Program-made: the position numbers and the translations under genes
Notes under the pieces: model-generated
Databases searched by the model: none
What the model was told of the DNA's origin: nothing
Seen by the model: only the letters and a program-made list of their open reading frames with translations
In this document: in pieces, positions 43,656-54,377 of the stretch
Numbering within the stretch: the stretch's first letter is position 1
Layout: each line of letters starts with the position of its first letter
NCBI GenBank assembly: GCA_021292165.1
Contig: CM037877.1
Span: 13,135,980 to 13,199,979 of the forward strand
Direction of reading: 5' to 3'
Length of the DNA: 64,000 bases
DNA from: Shinisaurus crocodilurus
Lineage: Eukaryota > Chordata > Lepidosauria > Squamata > Shinisauridae

Positions 43656-44138
43656 GTAGGGCTAGATGAATCTGTCAGTTTCACTTTCCCCCACATTCAA
43701 ACACTTAAAATCGGAAGGGTTTTTTTTCTATCCCTAATATGAACAACTTTGCAGATGCTGGTGAGGTGGCAGCACTAGTATGGTTGAATACACAGGGATT
43801 CCAACCGAAACCGTTAAGAGCAAAGTACTCAAAGCCTTGGGCATGGATGGATGAATCGGCCCTTTTCACTATCCCTCATATCTGAATATTTTTAAATCTC
43901 AGGTTCTCTCCGTCTCAAATATGAAGACATTTGTGAATTTTGGTAAAAAGGTTTTACAGTTCCTAGTCTTGTTGATATGGCAAAGATTGTGGCTTAGGTC
44001 CTTTATTGCTTCAGATGTGCCCCTCTGCATCCACATCGGAGTTATGGAAGGCCTTCCATGGTCCATCAGGACAGCTGCAGTGTCCTGAGCTGCTGCACCA
44101 GTGAACACATGAAGCCATCAGAACACTGGACCATACAG
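43656..44138. other. Unassigned sequence
   Basis: No gene or repeat family is recognized. Confidence 0.4.
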
Positions 44139-44420
44139 CCCAGGAGTGGGCAGAAGGTAGATTGGGATCTACTATATAGCCCAGGAGTGGGCAGAAGGTA
44201 GATTGGGATCTACTATATAGCCCAGGAGTGGGCAGAAGGTAGATTGGGATCTACTATATAGCCCAGGAGTGGGCAGAAGGTAGATTGGGATCTACTATAT
44301 AGCCCAGGAGTGGGCAGAAGGTAGATTGGGATCTACTATATAGCCCAGGAGTGGGCAGAAGGTAGATTGGGATCTACTATATAGCCCAGGAGTGGGCAGA
44401 AGGTAGATTGGGATCTACTC
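44139..44420. repeat. 41-bp tandem array, ~6.9 copies
   Basis: Units begin CCCAGGAGTGGGCAGAAGG at 44139, 44180, 44221, 44262, 44303, 44344 and 44385. They look identical apart from the shortened last one. The unit equals the terminal part of a MITE like that at 1038, joined to GATTGGGATCTACTATATAG. Such identity points to recent expansion. An element right end (TGTCCACCCCTG) lies at 45641-45652. Confidence 0.97.
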
Positions 44421-44451
44421 CTCTGTCTGTCTGTCTGTCTGTCTATCTATT

Positions 44452-45130
44452 CAGGGCCGGATTAAGAGCATTATGGGCCTGGTGCTGAGGAGGGCGCGCG
44501 GCTGAAGAGGGCGCAGAAACGCTGCGCTCCTCTTCGCTGCCGCTGCGCCGCCCCCGCCAGGCCTCTGGCTCCGCTGCGCCGCCCCCGCCAGGCCTCCGCC
44601 TCCCCACCCACCCGCCCGCCCGCCGCCGCCGCCACATCCTCCCGTCCCGCTCGCCGCTGCGCCTCCCCCCGCCCTCCCGCTCGCTGCTGCTGCGCCTCCC
44701 GCCGCCGCCGCCATCACCCCCCCCCGACCCCCTCCCCGCCACCTACCTTCTCCGCGTCGTGTCACTTCCGGAGCCCCGCCCGCGTTGTTTTGGCGGGAGG
44801 AACCAGTGCAACAGGGCTTAAACAGCCCTGTTGCCATGGTTTCCCCAGCAAAAAACAGCGCGGGGGTCCCGTCGCATCACTTCCTCCTCCTCAGCAGCGG
44901 CAGCGGCAGCGACAGCAGCAGCAGCAGCCAGGGCGGGGGGGAGGTAGGTTGGTGGTGGCGGCGCATGGGTTTTTTTTTTTGCAGAGCAGGGCTGCTTTGG
45001 AGAGGGGGGGCGCTAAATATTATTTCGCCTGGGGCGCCAAACTGCCCTGCACCGGTCCTGATTGTGGGCCTATTTTCTGGTAGGGGCCTGGAGCTGCAGC
45101 TCCAATAGCCCCTATCTTAATCCGGCCCTG
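44452..45130. mobile_element. 679-bp hAT, exact TSD TATCTATT
   Basis: Ends CAGGGCCGGATTAAGAGC and CTTAATCCGGCCCTG. The flanks TATCTATT are identical (44444-44451 and 45131-45138). The middle is extremely GC-rich (CCGCC words). It carries the palindromic module CAACAGGGCTTAAACAGCCC, also found at 16740-16790, and a segment GGGGCGCTAAATATTATTTC..GCCCTGCACCGGTCCTG that matches the right part of the GCCGGTGC family. Frames of about 100-130 codons here are compositional. Confidence 0.93.
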
Positions 45131-45138
45131 TATCTATT

Positions 45139-45351
45139 ATATTTATAGCCTGCCTTTTTTCCTGCAAGGAACCCAAGAAGGCTTACATAACCCTCCTCTC
45201 CATTTTATCCTCACAACAACCCTGTGGGGTAGGTTAGGCTGAGAGTCAGTGACTGGCCCAAAGTCACCCAGTGAGTTTCATGGCCGAGTGGGGACTTGAA
45301 CCTGGATCTCCCGAGTCCCAGTCCAACACTCTCACCACTATGCCACGCTGT
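45139..45351 (-). mobile_element. Sauria-type SINE next to the hAT
   Basis: Minus strand: AGCGTGGCATAGTGGTGAGA, GGGACTCGGGAGATCC, body and CTTGCAGGAAAAAAGGCAGG, ending in ATAAATATAAT. It abuts the right duplication of the hAT. Confidence 0.9.
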
Positions 45352-46469
45352 CTAACAATAGCTACAACCGAAACACTTCTCTCCCTCCTAATTTTTCAAA
45401 AATTAGGCTTTTCAAAAAGAATGCTTAGGAGGAAACCAGGAGTGGGGTTTTGTGTGAAAGGACTTGTGAGCGAGGTTCTGGTCTGGATCACAAATTCCTG
45501 GGCTGAGCACGTGCTCAGAGGCACCCTGTTCTTAGCATATTAAGAATTAACTCCACCCGCCTGAGCCAACATTTTCCACCTGGCTCTGGTTGGTGGACCT
45601 CAGGGTTCTAATACACAGTAGATCCCGCAAGCCTGAAATCTGTCCACCCCTGCCTTAGAAGGAAGTATTTCAGTTGCAGTAGGCTTTGACAACAACATGT
45701 TTTCAGGATTCGCCTTCCTGCTGCAGAACAGCACCTCTACAGTACATGTAAGATGCAATCAGCCATAAAGTCCTCCTGTGCTGCTAGCCCCACACACATG
45801 AACAGGAGGTGTGCAAAAGTACAGGAGTGCATTAGCACAAGCACAGATCCTGATCATTTCAGTGGGGCTGGCACAGAAGAACTGCCCACAGCGGACGATT
45901 GTGCTCTTACTAAATTACATTGGACCCACAAAACAGGAAACCCCATCAGGAAACATTTGAACCAAGCAGGGTGGTAGTTTTCGAAATCTATTCAGCTGAT
46001 TGACTATGTATGTTCATTTTGTAAAGGGGTGTGCGATTGCCAGGGTTTTTTTGGGGGGGGGCTGCACTGAACCCACTGGGGTCTGCACCCCACTCCTGCC
46101 ACTGCTAAATCTGCTCCCGAATTTGCTGCAACAGTGGCATGAAAAAATCACGCCAATTTAGCAAGGAAACAAAAGCGTGCCTTGTTTTCGTGCTAAATCC
46201 GTGTGTTATTTGCCGCCGTGGCAAATTCAGCCACGGCGGCACAGAACACAGCAGGGACTGCAAAGTTGGCAGGAGGTGCACGCACAATCTGCTGATTTTG
46301 TTGATCTTATTACTATACTGTGTCATAAATCTGGACACATGTACCAATACAGAATCATATGCAATGAACAGAAATATTCAGAATAAGAGAGGCCAGAAAA
46401 GCTATACAATGATGGTAGACCCCAAACCCCAACCCTATAGTGCAGTAACCATTATGGAACACCTGAGCT
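45352..46469. other. Unassigned sequence, with a MITE-like end at about 45615-45652
   Basis: CAGTAGATCCCGCAAGCC and TGTCCACCCCTG are the inverted partner of the array unit at 44139. The remainder shows no gene. Confidence 0.45.
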
Positions 46470-46634
46470 CAGGGCCGGTGCTACCATTAGGCCAACTAGG
46501 CGGCTGCCTAGGGCGCCGGGCTAAAGGGGGCGCCAGGAGCATAGGGCTGGAGGGAGGGAGGGCTCAAGTGGGAAGAGGGGGGCGCTAAATATCTGATCTT
46601 GCCTAGGGCACCAAACTGCCTTGCACCGACCCTG
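46470..46634. mobile_element. 165-bp GCCGGTGC hAT derivative, exact TSD CCTGAGCT
   Basis: Ends CAGGGCCGGTGCTACC and CCTTGCACCGACCCTG. The flanks CCTGAGCT are identical (46462-46469 and 46635-46642). Same length and same internal junction type as 27239-27403. Confidence 0.95.
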
Positions 46635-46660
46635 CCTGAGCTGTTACTTCCCCTCCTCCC

Positions 46661-46663
<3 letters not shown>

Positions 46664-46699
<36 letters not shown>
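46664..46699. repeat. (CA)n microsatellite
   Basis: About 17 CA units follow directly after the hAT derivative's flank region. Confidence 0.93.
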
Positions 46700-46701
<2 letters not shown>

Positions 46702-48249
46702 TGGTCCTTTGGTTTGCTCCCTTGAACATGAAGTGGGCCTTACTTGTGGCTTGTTCAACTCTGTAGGTTTTGCATTCCAGACAAGGTCATGTCATCCTGA
46801 ATCAACAGCTTGCTGGCTGGAATGCTGTTGAAAAGTGGTGGCGGGGAGAGCTGCCGAAGAAGGATCACGTTTACAAAATAAATAAACAAATAAATAAAAA
46901 CCAATGGATTAGTCTGTCTGTTAAGCTTTTCTCTCTGGCTAGCATGCCCTAGATTGCAAGTACTCAGCCTGGGCCCACTAGCAATTTTCTTTTAAAGCGC
47001 ATCTTTGGTTCAAGGTGGCATTAAAAAGCAAATCCCTCCTCTCTCCACCCCACTCCTAGCCGTCTTTAGCAGCATCTCATTCTTGTTCGTTCAGGACGGA
47101 GACTTTTCATCAGACACCCTCCAAACAGCTTTCCGTTTTAACAAAGTTAAAACAACGGCAACAAAGTCATTCTGGCCTATTTCAGATTATTTAATCCTCT
47201 TTAGTCGTCTTTGGATCTCGAGCTTACAAGTTATTTGGTGCATTTCAATAAGTATCCGAGCGCACTCAGGGACACATCTGTAGCAAAGTTTGTTTCGTGA
47301 TCTAGCCTGTGTGCCTCCATTATCTTGCCAGCAGCAGGAGGTGTTGGCTAGACTGCCTCTGCCACCAGTGCAGGATCGCCTTTAATTCCTCATGTCCACA
47401 CTGAGTCTGCGGCCTCAAGCCAGGTGCAGGCAAAATCAGCGTTGCTACATTTGTTGCTTGTGTTGGAAGAAGCTGCTTTAGCGTGCAAAAGAACCTCTGT
47501 ACTGCACTGCTTAATTATGGTCCTAGATGAGTGAAAAAGTAAACATGGTAGCTGGCCAGACTACCAGCTGGGGTTTTATTTATTTTTTTATTATTTGTAA
47601 AAAAAAAAAGTTTACTATTTTCCTCAGCTCAGGGTGGCTTATGACGATGATGTTGAGACACCTACATAAAACTGACCCATCACATTAAAACAGCAAATTA
47701 ATAGCTTAAAGCATAATAACAGCAGCACAAGATACCTCAACAGGTGAAAACCTCAGGGATAAGAACATTTGCATCCTTTAAGTCTAAGGGTTGGATCCAG
47801 GACGTCAGCGAGAGGAAGGGACGTGCAGTGAAAGGAAGGGCTTAATTGTTGATATCTGGTGTTTTTCATGGGGGGGGGGTGTCACTGCTTGCAGGGCAAT
47901 CTCTTTTTGTTTTAAAATTGTCAGGATTGGCACAAATTCAACAAGTGAAGCTTACCCACCCACCCACCCCACACCCCCAAACATGGAGCTTCAGAGAGAA
48001 GGAGAAGTTTCTTGCATTTCCTTCTGACACTGTAAACTCACCTGTTAGAGGCAAAGAGTCAGCTCCGTTAGGAAATAAAATCTTTGGCAATATAAATATA
48101 GGAATCATGTGTTAAATTCCTTCATTCACCTCTCCATCGGTCCAGGCCAGCTGGTGCAGCATGAGCAGGCACGCATGCATGCACGCATGCATGCACGCAC
48201 GTGCACATACACACACCCTCCAATCTGTTCCCTCCCTGCTCACTGTCTC
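46700..48249. other. Unassigned, with a LINE-like tail at about 47575-47730 and a GCAT run
   Basis: TTTATTATTTGT and CTCAGCTCAGGGTGGCTTAT suggest a reversed LINE tail near 47575-47730. A (GCATGCAC)n run lies at about 48170-48203. GGGTTGGATCCAGGACGTC at 47788 resembles a GGATCCAAC-family end. Confidence 0.45.
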
Positions 48250-48327
48250 TTAAAGGAGCAATGGGCAAAATTGCAGCTAAGCTAAAAGTTTTAGCTTAGC
48301 TGCAATTTTGCACATGGCCCCCTTTAA
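48250..48327. repeat. 78-bp palindrome between TTAA words
   Basis: Arms GCAAAATTGCAGCTAAGCT.. and its complement are perfect for 23 bp around a single central G. Outer parts AAAGGAGCAATGGGC and ATGGCCCCCTTT pair imperfectly. TTAA is present at both ends, compatible with a tiny piggyBac-like MITE. Confidence 0.85.
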
Positions 48328-48781
48328 GTAGCTTGCAGTTCCGGGAGGCAGGGGAATTCGGGACTTGCATGACAAAGTGAGAAGCTGTGATGGCTTAAGG
48401 GTTTTCGGGACTGTCCCGGCATTTTCGGGGCAGTTGGAGACTATGGTGCTGCTAAGTACCAGTTGCTGGGGGCATCTGCGAGAGAGGGCTATTGTCTGCT
48501 CCCCAGAGACATTTAGTTGCCCACTGTTGTTTCAAAGTTGGTGGACTGCACCCCACAGATTCAAGCAGACTCTGTTTTACAAACAAACTTCCAAGTTTGT
48601 TTAAACAAGGGCTTCCCTGCCACTGCCACAGAGCTCTCTCGGGCTGTGGCCTCTCTCTCCTCAGGCCAGAAGCCATGAGTGTTGCCCTTAACTACTTTCT
48701 GGTTCCTCCCAGGAAGCACAGCCCACTCAGCCCAAATCTAAGAGTTCTTTCATATAGTTACAACTGTATGCTAAACTGGAT
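48328..48781. other. Unassigned sequence
   Basis: No gene is recognized. Frames at 48452-48676 and 48492-48869 have no known motif. Confidence 0.4.
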
Positions 48782-48926
48782 CAGGGATGGCGAAGCTGTG
48801 GTCCCTCTGGATGTTGTTGGACTACAGATCACATCATCCTTGACCATTGGCCATGCTGGCTGGGACTGATGGGAGCTGGAGTAAAACCACATCTGGAGGG
48901 CCACACGATGCCCCCCCTCATCCCTG
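48782..48926. mobile_element. hAT-type MITE (CAGGGATGGCGAAG ends)
   Basis: CAGGGATGGCGAAGCTGTGG faces ACGATGCCCCCCCTCATCCCTG, with core TTGTTGGACTACAGATCAC and TGATGGGAGCTGGAG. No clean duplication. Confidence 0.8.
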
Positions 48927-49369
48927 AAAATGGACATCTGGTCTAATTCAAGAGGGATTTCTTCGACTCTAATGTAATTTTCTGGAAGGAAACATGAGAG
49001 GAGCAACTCCAGGCCTCATCTAGGACAACATCAGCCTTGAGGCTACAGTGGTAAAAGCCCTGTGCCCTGCAGCTGATGTTCTTACTTCTTGCAGAGAAGG
49101 TGTTGGAAATAGGGCCTGATATTCAGTACACAGCTGGCTGCTGCTGCTGAGGATGATGGCTGAGTACAGAGCTAAATGCTACTTAGAATAGTTTCAGAGG
49201 ATGGGAAATAAGTCTCAATCAAACATACTTTTTCAGAATGAAGTTAACCTCCTTCCCTCCCCACTCACTGGACTGATGGCCTACTCCAGTCAGTAGGCCC
49301 TAAAGGGCATGGGGCCAGAGTATATAAAGACATGTGTCGTCCCACATGGACCTGCCTGAACCCTTAGGT
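48927..49369. other. Unassigned sequence
   Basis: Nothing is recognized between the MITE and the L2 end. Confidence 0.4.
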
Positions 49370-49712
49370 CCTCTCCAGAGTTCCTCCTCTAGGTGCTCCC
49401 ACCAAAGGAGTTTAGGTGGGTGGCTACAAGAGACGGGGCCTTCTCAGTTGTGGTGCCCCAACCTTGGAATACCCTTCCCAAGGAGGCTTGCCTGGTGCCT
49501 ACACTGTTATCCTTTTGGTGCCAGGTGAAGACCAATCTCTTCTCAGAGGCATTTTAGGTGTAACAGCTGCTTTTATGTTTTACATTATGTATTTGTCCTG
49601 CGCTGTTTATTGTGCTGGTTTGTTTCTGTATTGTGTTTTTATTCTTTTGGCTTTGTATTCCACCCAGATGACTTTTGTTATTGGGCAGATTAAAAATGAA
49701 ATAAACACATAA
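49370..49712 (+). mobile_element. L2-type LINE 3' end
   Basis: The decayed ORF2 end reads AFSVVVPQPWNTLP (one reading) and VKTNLFSEAF, followed by a T-rich 3' UTR with TTGGGCAGATTAAAAATGAA and an ATAAACACATAAATAA tail. Confidence 0.85.
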
Positions 49713-49772
49713 ATAAGAGCAACTGGCATTTCATAACCAAGCACTTTACCTTCATCATCTTAGTCCTTGCAA

Positions 49773-49886
49773 CAGGGGTCAGGAAACCTGCAGAGGTTGT
49801 TAGACTCCAGTTGCCATCAGCCCCAGCCAGCATGGCCAATGGCCAAGAATGATGGGGGTTGTAGCCCAACAAGCTCCGCACCACTG
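49773..49886. mobile_element. hAT-type MITE, TSD 7/8
   Basis: CAGGGGTCAGGAAACCTGCA faces AGCTCCGCACCACTG. The flanks CCTTGCAA and CCTTACAA match at 7 of 8 bases. Core TTGCCATCAGCCCCAGCCAG and TGATGGGGGTTGTAG. Confidence 0.88.
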
Positions 49887-49894
49887 CCTTACAA

Positions 49895-50314
49895 CAACCT
49901 TGTAAGATAGGCCAGTGCTACTGCCCCCATAGTGCAGACAGGGTTGGGACCCGGCCCGAAGCCTGGTTGCCAACAAGAGATAAGCAGAGAGGAGCCATCG
50001 GATTCAGCACAAGGAAGGTCAAAGAGGGCGGACGTTTTGCTTTTTTATCTAGGGAGTCAAAATGCCAAAGTCCAGCCCAGAATCAAAGGCCTTTTTTTGC
50101 AGTAGCCACTTTTCACCGGATCAGCCCTGCAGTCAATCCACGCAGAAATGCAACCAGTGCTCAAATTATGGAGGGAAAAGTAGGGGGTGGTCTTTACTGT
50201 GCTTCTGAAGCCCCGTGCTCTGACTCCACACCGGCGCAAGCTCTCTCGCTGCCTGAGGTGGGAGAGGACATGTACTGCTGCAGTCTTGCACACACCCCAT
50301 ACACACCCCTTTCC
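49895..50314. other. Unassigned sequence
   Basis: No gene or repeat family is recognized. Confidence 0.4.
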
Positions 50315-50322
50315 CTTTACAG

Positions 50323-50391
50323 CACGCTGGCTGGGGCATGCTGGGAATTGTAGGCCAAAAACATCTGGGGACCCAAGGTTGGAGAACACTG
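50323..50391. mobile_element. Half of a palindromic hAT MITE with exact TSD CTTTACAG
   Basis: Only CA plus the right arm remains (GCTGGCTGGGGCATGCTGGG to AAGGTTGGAGAACACTG). The flanks CTTTACAG (50315-50322 and 50392-50399) are still identical. The left arm was therefore lost by internal deletion, not by loss of one flank. Confidence 0.88.
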
Positions 50392-50399
50392 CTTTACAG

Positions 50400-51478
50400 C
50401 TTCCTGCCACCACTCCACCTTCCCTTTGCTATGCCACCCTCCCACCCCTTTCCACTGCCTTTCCACGTCCCCTTGCCTTTCCCTCGCCTCACCCCCTCCT
50501 TCCCCTTGCTCCCGCTGATGGAAATTGTAATATTGCCTGCTTAAATCAACAACTTAATATAACCACTAGTTAGAGTGGGAGGAAAGGGTTAATTGAACAA
50601 TCCCCAGGGTGCATGTTTTGTAACCCCTCCTCCCTACCTCCTGTCTCTCTGTGGCCAGCTCTCTCTCTCCAACATGATGGACACACGCATATCAATAAAC
50701 GGACTGTAAGTAAAACTAATAAATGTCTTTATTACTTTTAAACCTTGTTTGGACAATCCGTTTCCTTTTAAGAGCCTTTTAGCAAGGGTTTAACAACCCA
50801 CGTGGTGATAACCTGTTTCAATAACCAGGCTGTGCATAAGGGGGGAAAACTCTGCTTCCTAATCCTAACCAGTATAGGGCCGACTCCGTCCCATATCCTC
50901 CGACACCCTCTACACCCCTCCCCCTTGCCACCTCCGTGGATCTCTGGAGAGTTGCGCAGGATCTCTGGCTGGTGTGGCTCTTGCGAGAGCCCACTCAGCT
51001 GTTGGCCAGCGCTTGCTGAAAGGATTCTCAGTGTGAGAGCGGGTGCTGGGTGGCTGAGAGCACCCACCCCATCCTCTGTTTCGCCCTGAGGATCCCTGCA
51101 GAGCAAACCAGAGGGTGGGCGGCGGCTGCTGCTGCAGGGTGTTCCACGGGCCACTCTCTCACTGCAGCATTAGCCACAGTGGGAGAGTGGGACCAGAGGG
51201 GCTCTCCAGAGCACCTGCTGGAGGCAGTGGTGGGCCGTCCCAGCTGGTGTGGGGGGAGCAGGGCAATTCACCCCTCTTCCAGCTCCACTGCCTAAGGCGG
51301 GGGCGTCATCCTGCCTTATGGGAGGGCTGGCCCTGCCCTGACTCTTTCTAGTTTTTAGCCAAAAATCATGCCCCTCTCCCACAGATTTCTAAAAACAGTA
51401 GCCCAGGTAATTCAAGCACCGACATGGGTAGATCTGGATAGCTTTTAGTGAACAAAGCAATGCGGAGCTACCAGCCAG
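50400..51478. other. Unassigned sequence
   Basis: CT-rich 50400-50510. The rest holds several open frames in GC-rich sequence (50768-51351) with no recognized domain. Confidence 0.4.
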
Positions 51479-51745
51479 GGGTTGGATCCATGATCTGCCT
51501 TCTGTGAGAGGAAGGGCAACGTTCGAGGAAGGTCCTGCCACCCAATTTGTGTGTGTGTGGGGGGTCCCCTGCTCCCCCAACCACAGTTCACCCCATTCAG
51601 CAGGGCCTCCTGATTCTCAGTGTAGCATTTTCGGGGAGCTGTAGGGGCTGCCATGGGAAGGAGGGGCTGGGGAAGTCCACATCTGCCAGTGCAGCTGCTC
51701 CAGCTGAAATCAAAGTTGTCATGCTCAGCCAGGCTCAGAGAGGCA
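51479..51745. repeat. GGTTGGATCCA repeat family, member
   Basis: Starts GGGGTTGGATCCATGATCTG. Contains CACCCCATTCAGCAGGGCCT, GTGTAGCATTTTCGGGGAGC and CTGCCATGGGAAGGAGG, shared (in part reversed) with 43170 and 55940. Confidence 0.62.
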
Positions 51746-51885
51746 CTATGGAGCAGTCCAGGCAGAGGGGTCATTGAATAGATGTAGGGGGCAAATCATG
51801 TCTTGTAAAAGGGGCCATCACAAAAGGTAGGGGCAGCCCCTGCTCCTGATCACCCAAGCCCTGAGCATAACCTGCCTATGCTTTC

Positions 51886-51928
<43 letters not shown>

Positions 51929-52520
51929 ACCGCATATGTATTGCAGAGCACCTGGGCACACTGTGCCCAGGTGAAACTGGGCACCCTGTGATCTCTACCA
52001 GGTGCTGGCAGAGCAGTGATGGCACATGGTCATGTTGTGCAATGTCGTTTCCTTTTGGAAGGGACACACTTCCCTGCTTTGACTTCCTCCTGCAAAAGGT
52101 GTGAGGCAGATTGCTGAAAAACACCCAGGGTGGAAGACATTTGTATCACAGAAAGGCAGGTGCAGAATCAAACTGGATTCGCACTGGCTGAATCAAGCGT
52201 CCGTGTGTGTGCGCACCGACCCACACTGACGTAGCTCATCAGTCCCTGAGCCACAGACCTTGCAAGCGAAGTACAAAGTGCTACAGTTCAGGCACAGCAT
52301 GTGCTAGGTGAAGAGTGGGCAGCTTTAATTTACCCCAGAATGATGGGGATTTCCTAGAGAATGGAAATATTTCTTAGTTTGGCCGAGTAGAGCTGATAAA
52401 TCATTTCCCTCTAATGATGCAGAAAAGGTGCTTAGCATTTCTGCCGCGGTGGCAGCTCTCAGTGATTAACAAGGCAAAACACAAAAACAACCCATCAGCA
52501 AAAAAAAACTTGTGAGCCTT

Positions 52521-52523
<3 letters not shown>
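51746..52523. other. Unassigned, with (CA)n at 51891-51930
   Basis: One CA microsatellite stands out. GCACCTGGGCACACTGTGCC followed by CAGGTGAAACTGGGCACC near 51950-51985 is a small hairpin. No gene. Confidence 0.45.

Positions 52524-52557
<34 letters not shown>
52524..52557. repeat. (CA)n microsatellite
   Basis: About 17 CA units. Confidence 0.93.
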
Positions 52558-52558
<1 letters not shown>

Positions 52559-53485
52559 ATGTGACAAGTTGGTATAAAGTGCTGTTTTTCTTCTGTCTGC
52601 TAAAGGACTTAAGAAACAAGCTTGCTGCGTATGAAATGGAGAGGAAACCTCCCATTTACTTTGGCGGGAGGGAGGCAGACTTTAATATCCACTGAAAAAG
52701 CAGAGATGATGCTTTCAGTGCCAAATCACTTGCAGTGTAGAAATGTTACGGGGATTCCTAGAACTCTTCCAATTTTGTAATAAGACTTTCTAGCCTTATA
52801 TCCATCCACATTGGGTTGTGCGAGGGATATCTGACTACAATCTGATTAACACCAGATTACAATATAGTGCTTTTTAAAGAGCTTAACAAAAACAACAACA
52901 ACAAAATCCCAAACCAAACTCGGCTCATGGTCACAGATCCCATCTGATCGTATAATCAGGTCTCTTCCAAGTAAATCACTGATTGTGGCGTTCATCAAGA
53001 TTGGGAAATAAATTGACAGCCATTCTTGCTCCAAGCAATCTCCTTCTTGAATCTCGCTTTTTGCAGCAGTGCATCAGCGGTCCGGGAGTGTAGAGTTTAT
53101 GCATTGTTCTCCCTCTGATAGACTTGCAGGTGCATGCAGTCCAGTCCTGAATGCCACGTGCTGCCAACGCCATGATTCCTTAAGTGGTTCCGGCATTAGC
53201 TAGAGTTTTAAAGATTGTCTTTGATGCGACTGTGGGGAGGATGTGCGCTCAGTTTCAAATCTGGTTATGTCAGGCCCTGCGGGGATGAACTGGGAAGTCT
53301 GTGGATCAGGCACTTTTGCCCCTTGCACTACCAGTCAGAGGAAAGAACTACAGGCAAATCCAGCTGGGTTATTCGACGTGTGACAGCTCACAGCCCTTCT
53401 GGCTTATGAAGTCAGGTGACACAGGAGGACTAGCGTCACTAGTATGACCGGCTGCCAGTGTGACTCTCAGGGCCACGTTACGTTA
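52558..53485. other. Unassigned sequence
   Basis: No gene or repeat family is recognized. Confidence 0.4.
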
Positions 53486-53622
53486 TGTCCGTCTTCCCCA
53501 ATCTGGTGCCCTCCAGATGTTGGACTACATCATGCCAGCTGGCATGGCCATTGGCACTACTGGCTGGGGATGATGAGGCTTGTGGTACATCTGGAAGACA
53601 CCAGGTTGGAGAAGGCTGTGTG
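53486..53622. mobile_element. hAT-type MITE, CAGCCTT-like family, diverged
   Basis: CGTCTTCCCCAATCTGGTGC and CCCTCCAGATGTTGGACTAC face GTACATCTGGAAGACACCAG and GGTTGGAGAAGGCTG. Confidence 0.75.
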
Positions 53623-53629
53623 ATATGTT

Positions 53630-53775
53630 AAAGATTTATTTATTTACATTTATTTATCGCCCATCTGGCCGGCAAACCAGCCACCCTGGGCAATGTGCGC
53701 AAAATAAAAACAGGATAAAATACATTTGAAACAGTATACAATTTTAAAATCTTAGCCCACCTCATATTCCTTTAA
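53630..53775 (-). mobile_element. L2-type LINE 3' tail
   Basis: Minus strand: GGAATATGAGGTGGGCTAAG, CATTGCCCAGGGTGGCTGGT, TTGCCGGCCAGATGGGCGAT, then AAATAAATGT. Same tail as 4284 and 38957. A small related piece lies at 54104-54140. Confidence 0.85.
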
Positions 53776-53803
53776 GATGGAGTTACATCTCTTTTTTCCA
53801 CAG

Positions 53804-53830
53804 GTGTGTGTGTGTGTGTGTGTGTGTGTG
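53804..53830. repeat. (TG)n microsatellite
   Basis: About 13 TG units. Confidence 0.93.
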
Positions 53831-54377
53831 ATCCCAAATTTTATTGGGACTCCCCATGTGGGGAGGGGGCATTTAATCCTTCCCTATCCAGGCCAGATTT
53901 TACTGATAATCCCCCCTTAAATCCCCCTTGGACCTTAAAAGAAATTAAAATGGGGAGATTTTGCTTGGGGGATGGGGTGGGGTGATGACTGATAAAATCC
54001 CCGCTGGGCAGGGAAGGGTTAAATCTACCCTCATCTGCAAGGTGTCCCCATAAAAACCAGACCTGCTTAGCTTAAAAAAAAAAGAAAAGGAAAGGAAAGG
54101 GTGGCCGGTTGACCGGCCAGATGGGCGATTAATAAATATAAGAAATAAAATACCGGTAAGAAATAAAGGAAGGTGCAGTTTGACCTGTCTGCCTTCCCTC
54201 ACTTGATCCGAGTCTGGGCTGGCCGCCTTCCCTCACTTTGGGAAACGTCACTGAGGGAGGCAGCAGATCCTCCCTGTGTTACCAGATTATCAACCAAGCT
54301 ATCATGCAAGGTATTTGCCCACTACAGAGTTTGAGCATTTGACAGCATCTTGAGTTTGAATGATTCGTACATTTATT
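53831..54377. other. Unassigned with an L2-tail scrap
   Basis: GGCCGGTTGACCGGCCAGAT and GGGCGATTAATAAATATAAG at about 54104-54145 come from an L2 tail. AAAGG repeats precede it. No gene. Confidence 0.5.

Noticed and set aside
43155..43742. 195-codon plus-strand frame
   Set aside because: It reads across a GGATCCAAC repeat and then through a palindromic MITE with exact TSD, so it is a chance fusion.
44139..44420. CRISPR-like array
   Set aside because: The units are contiguous tandem copies without unique spacers, and the genome context is vertebrate.
44443..44837. Arg/Gly-rich frames of about 100-130 codons
   Set aside because: Translation of (CCG)n-like DNA inside the 679-bp hAT. Low complexity and no start or splice context.
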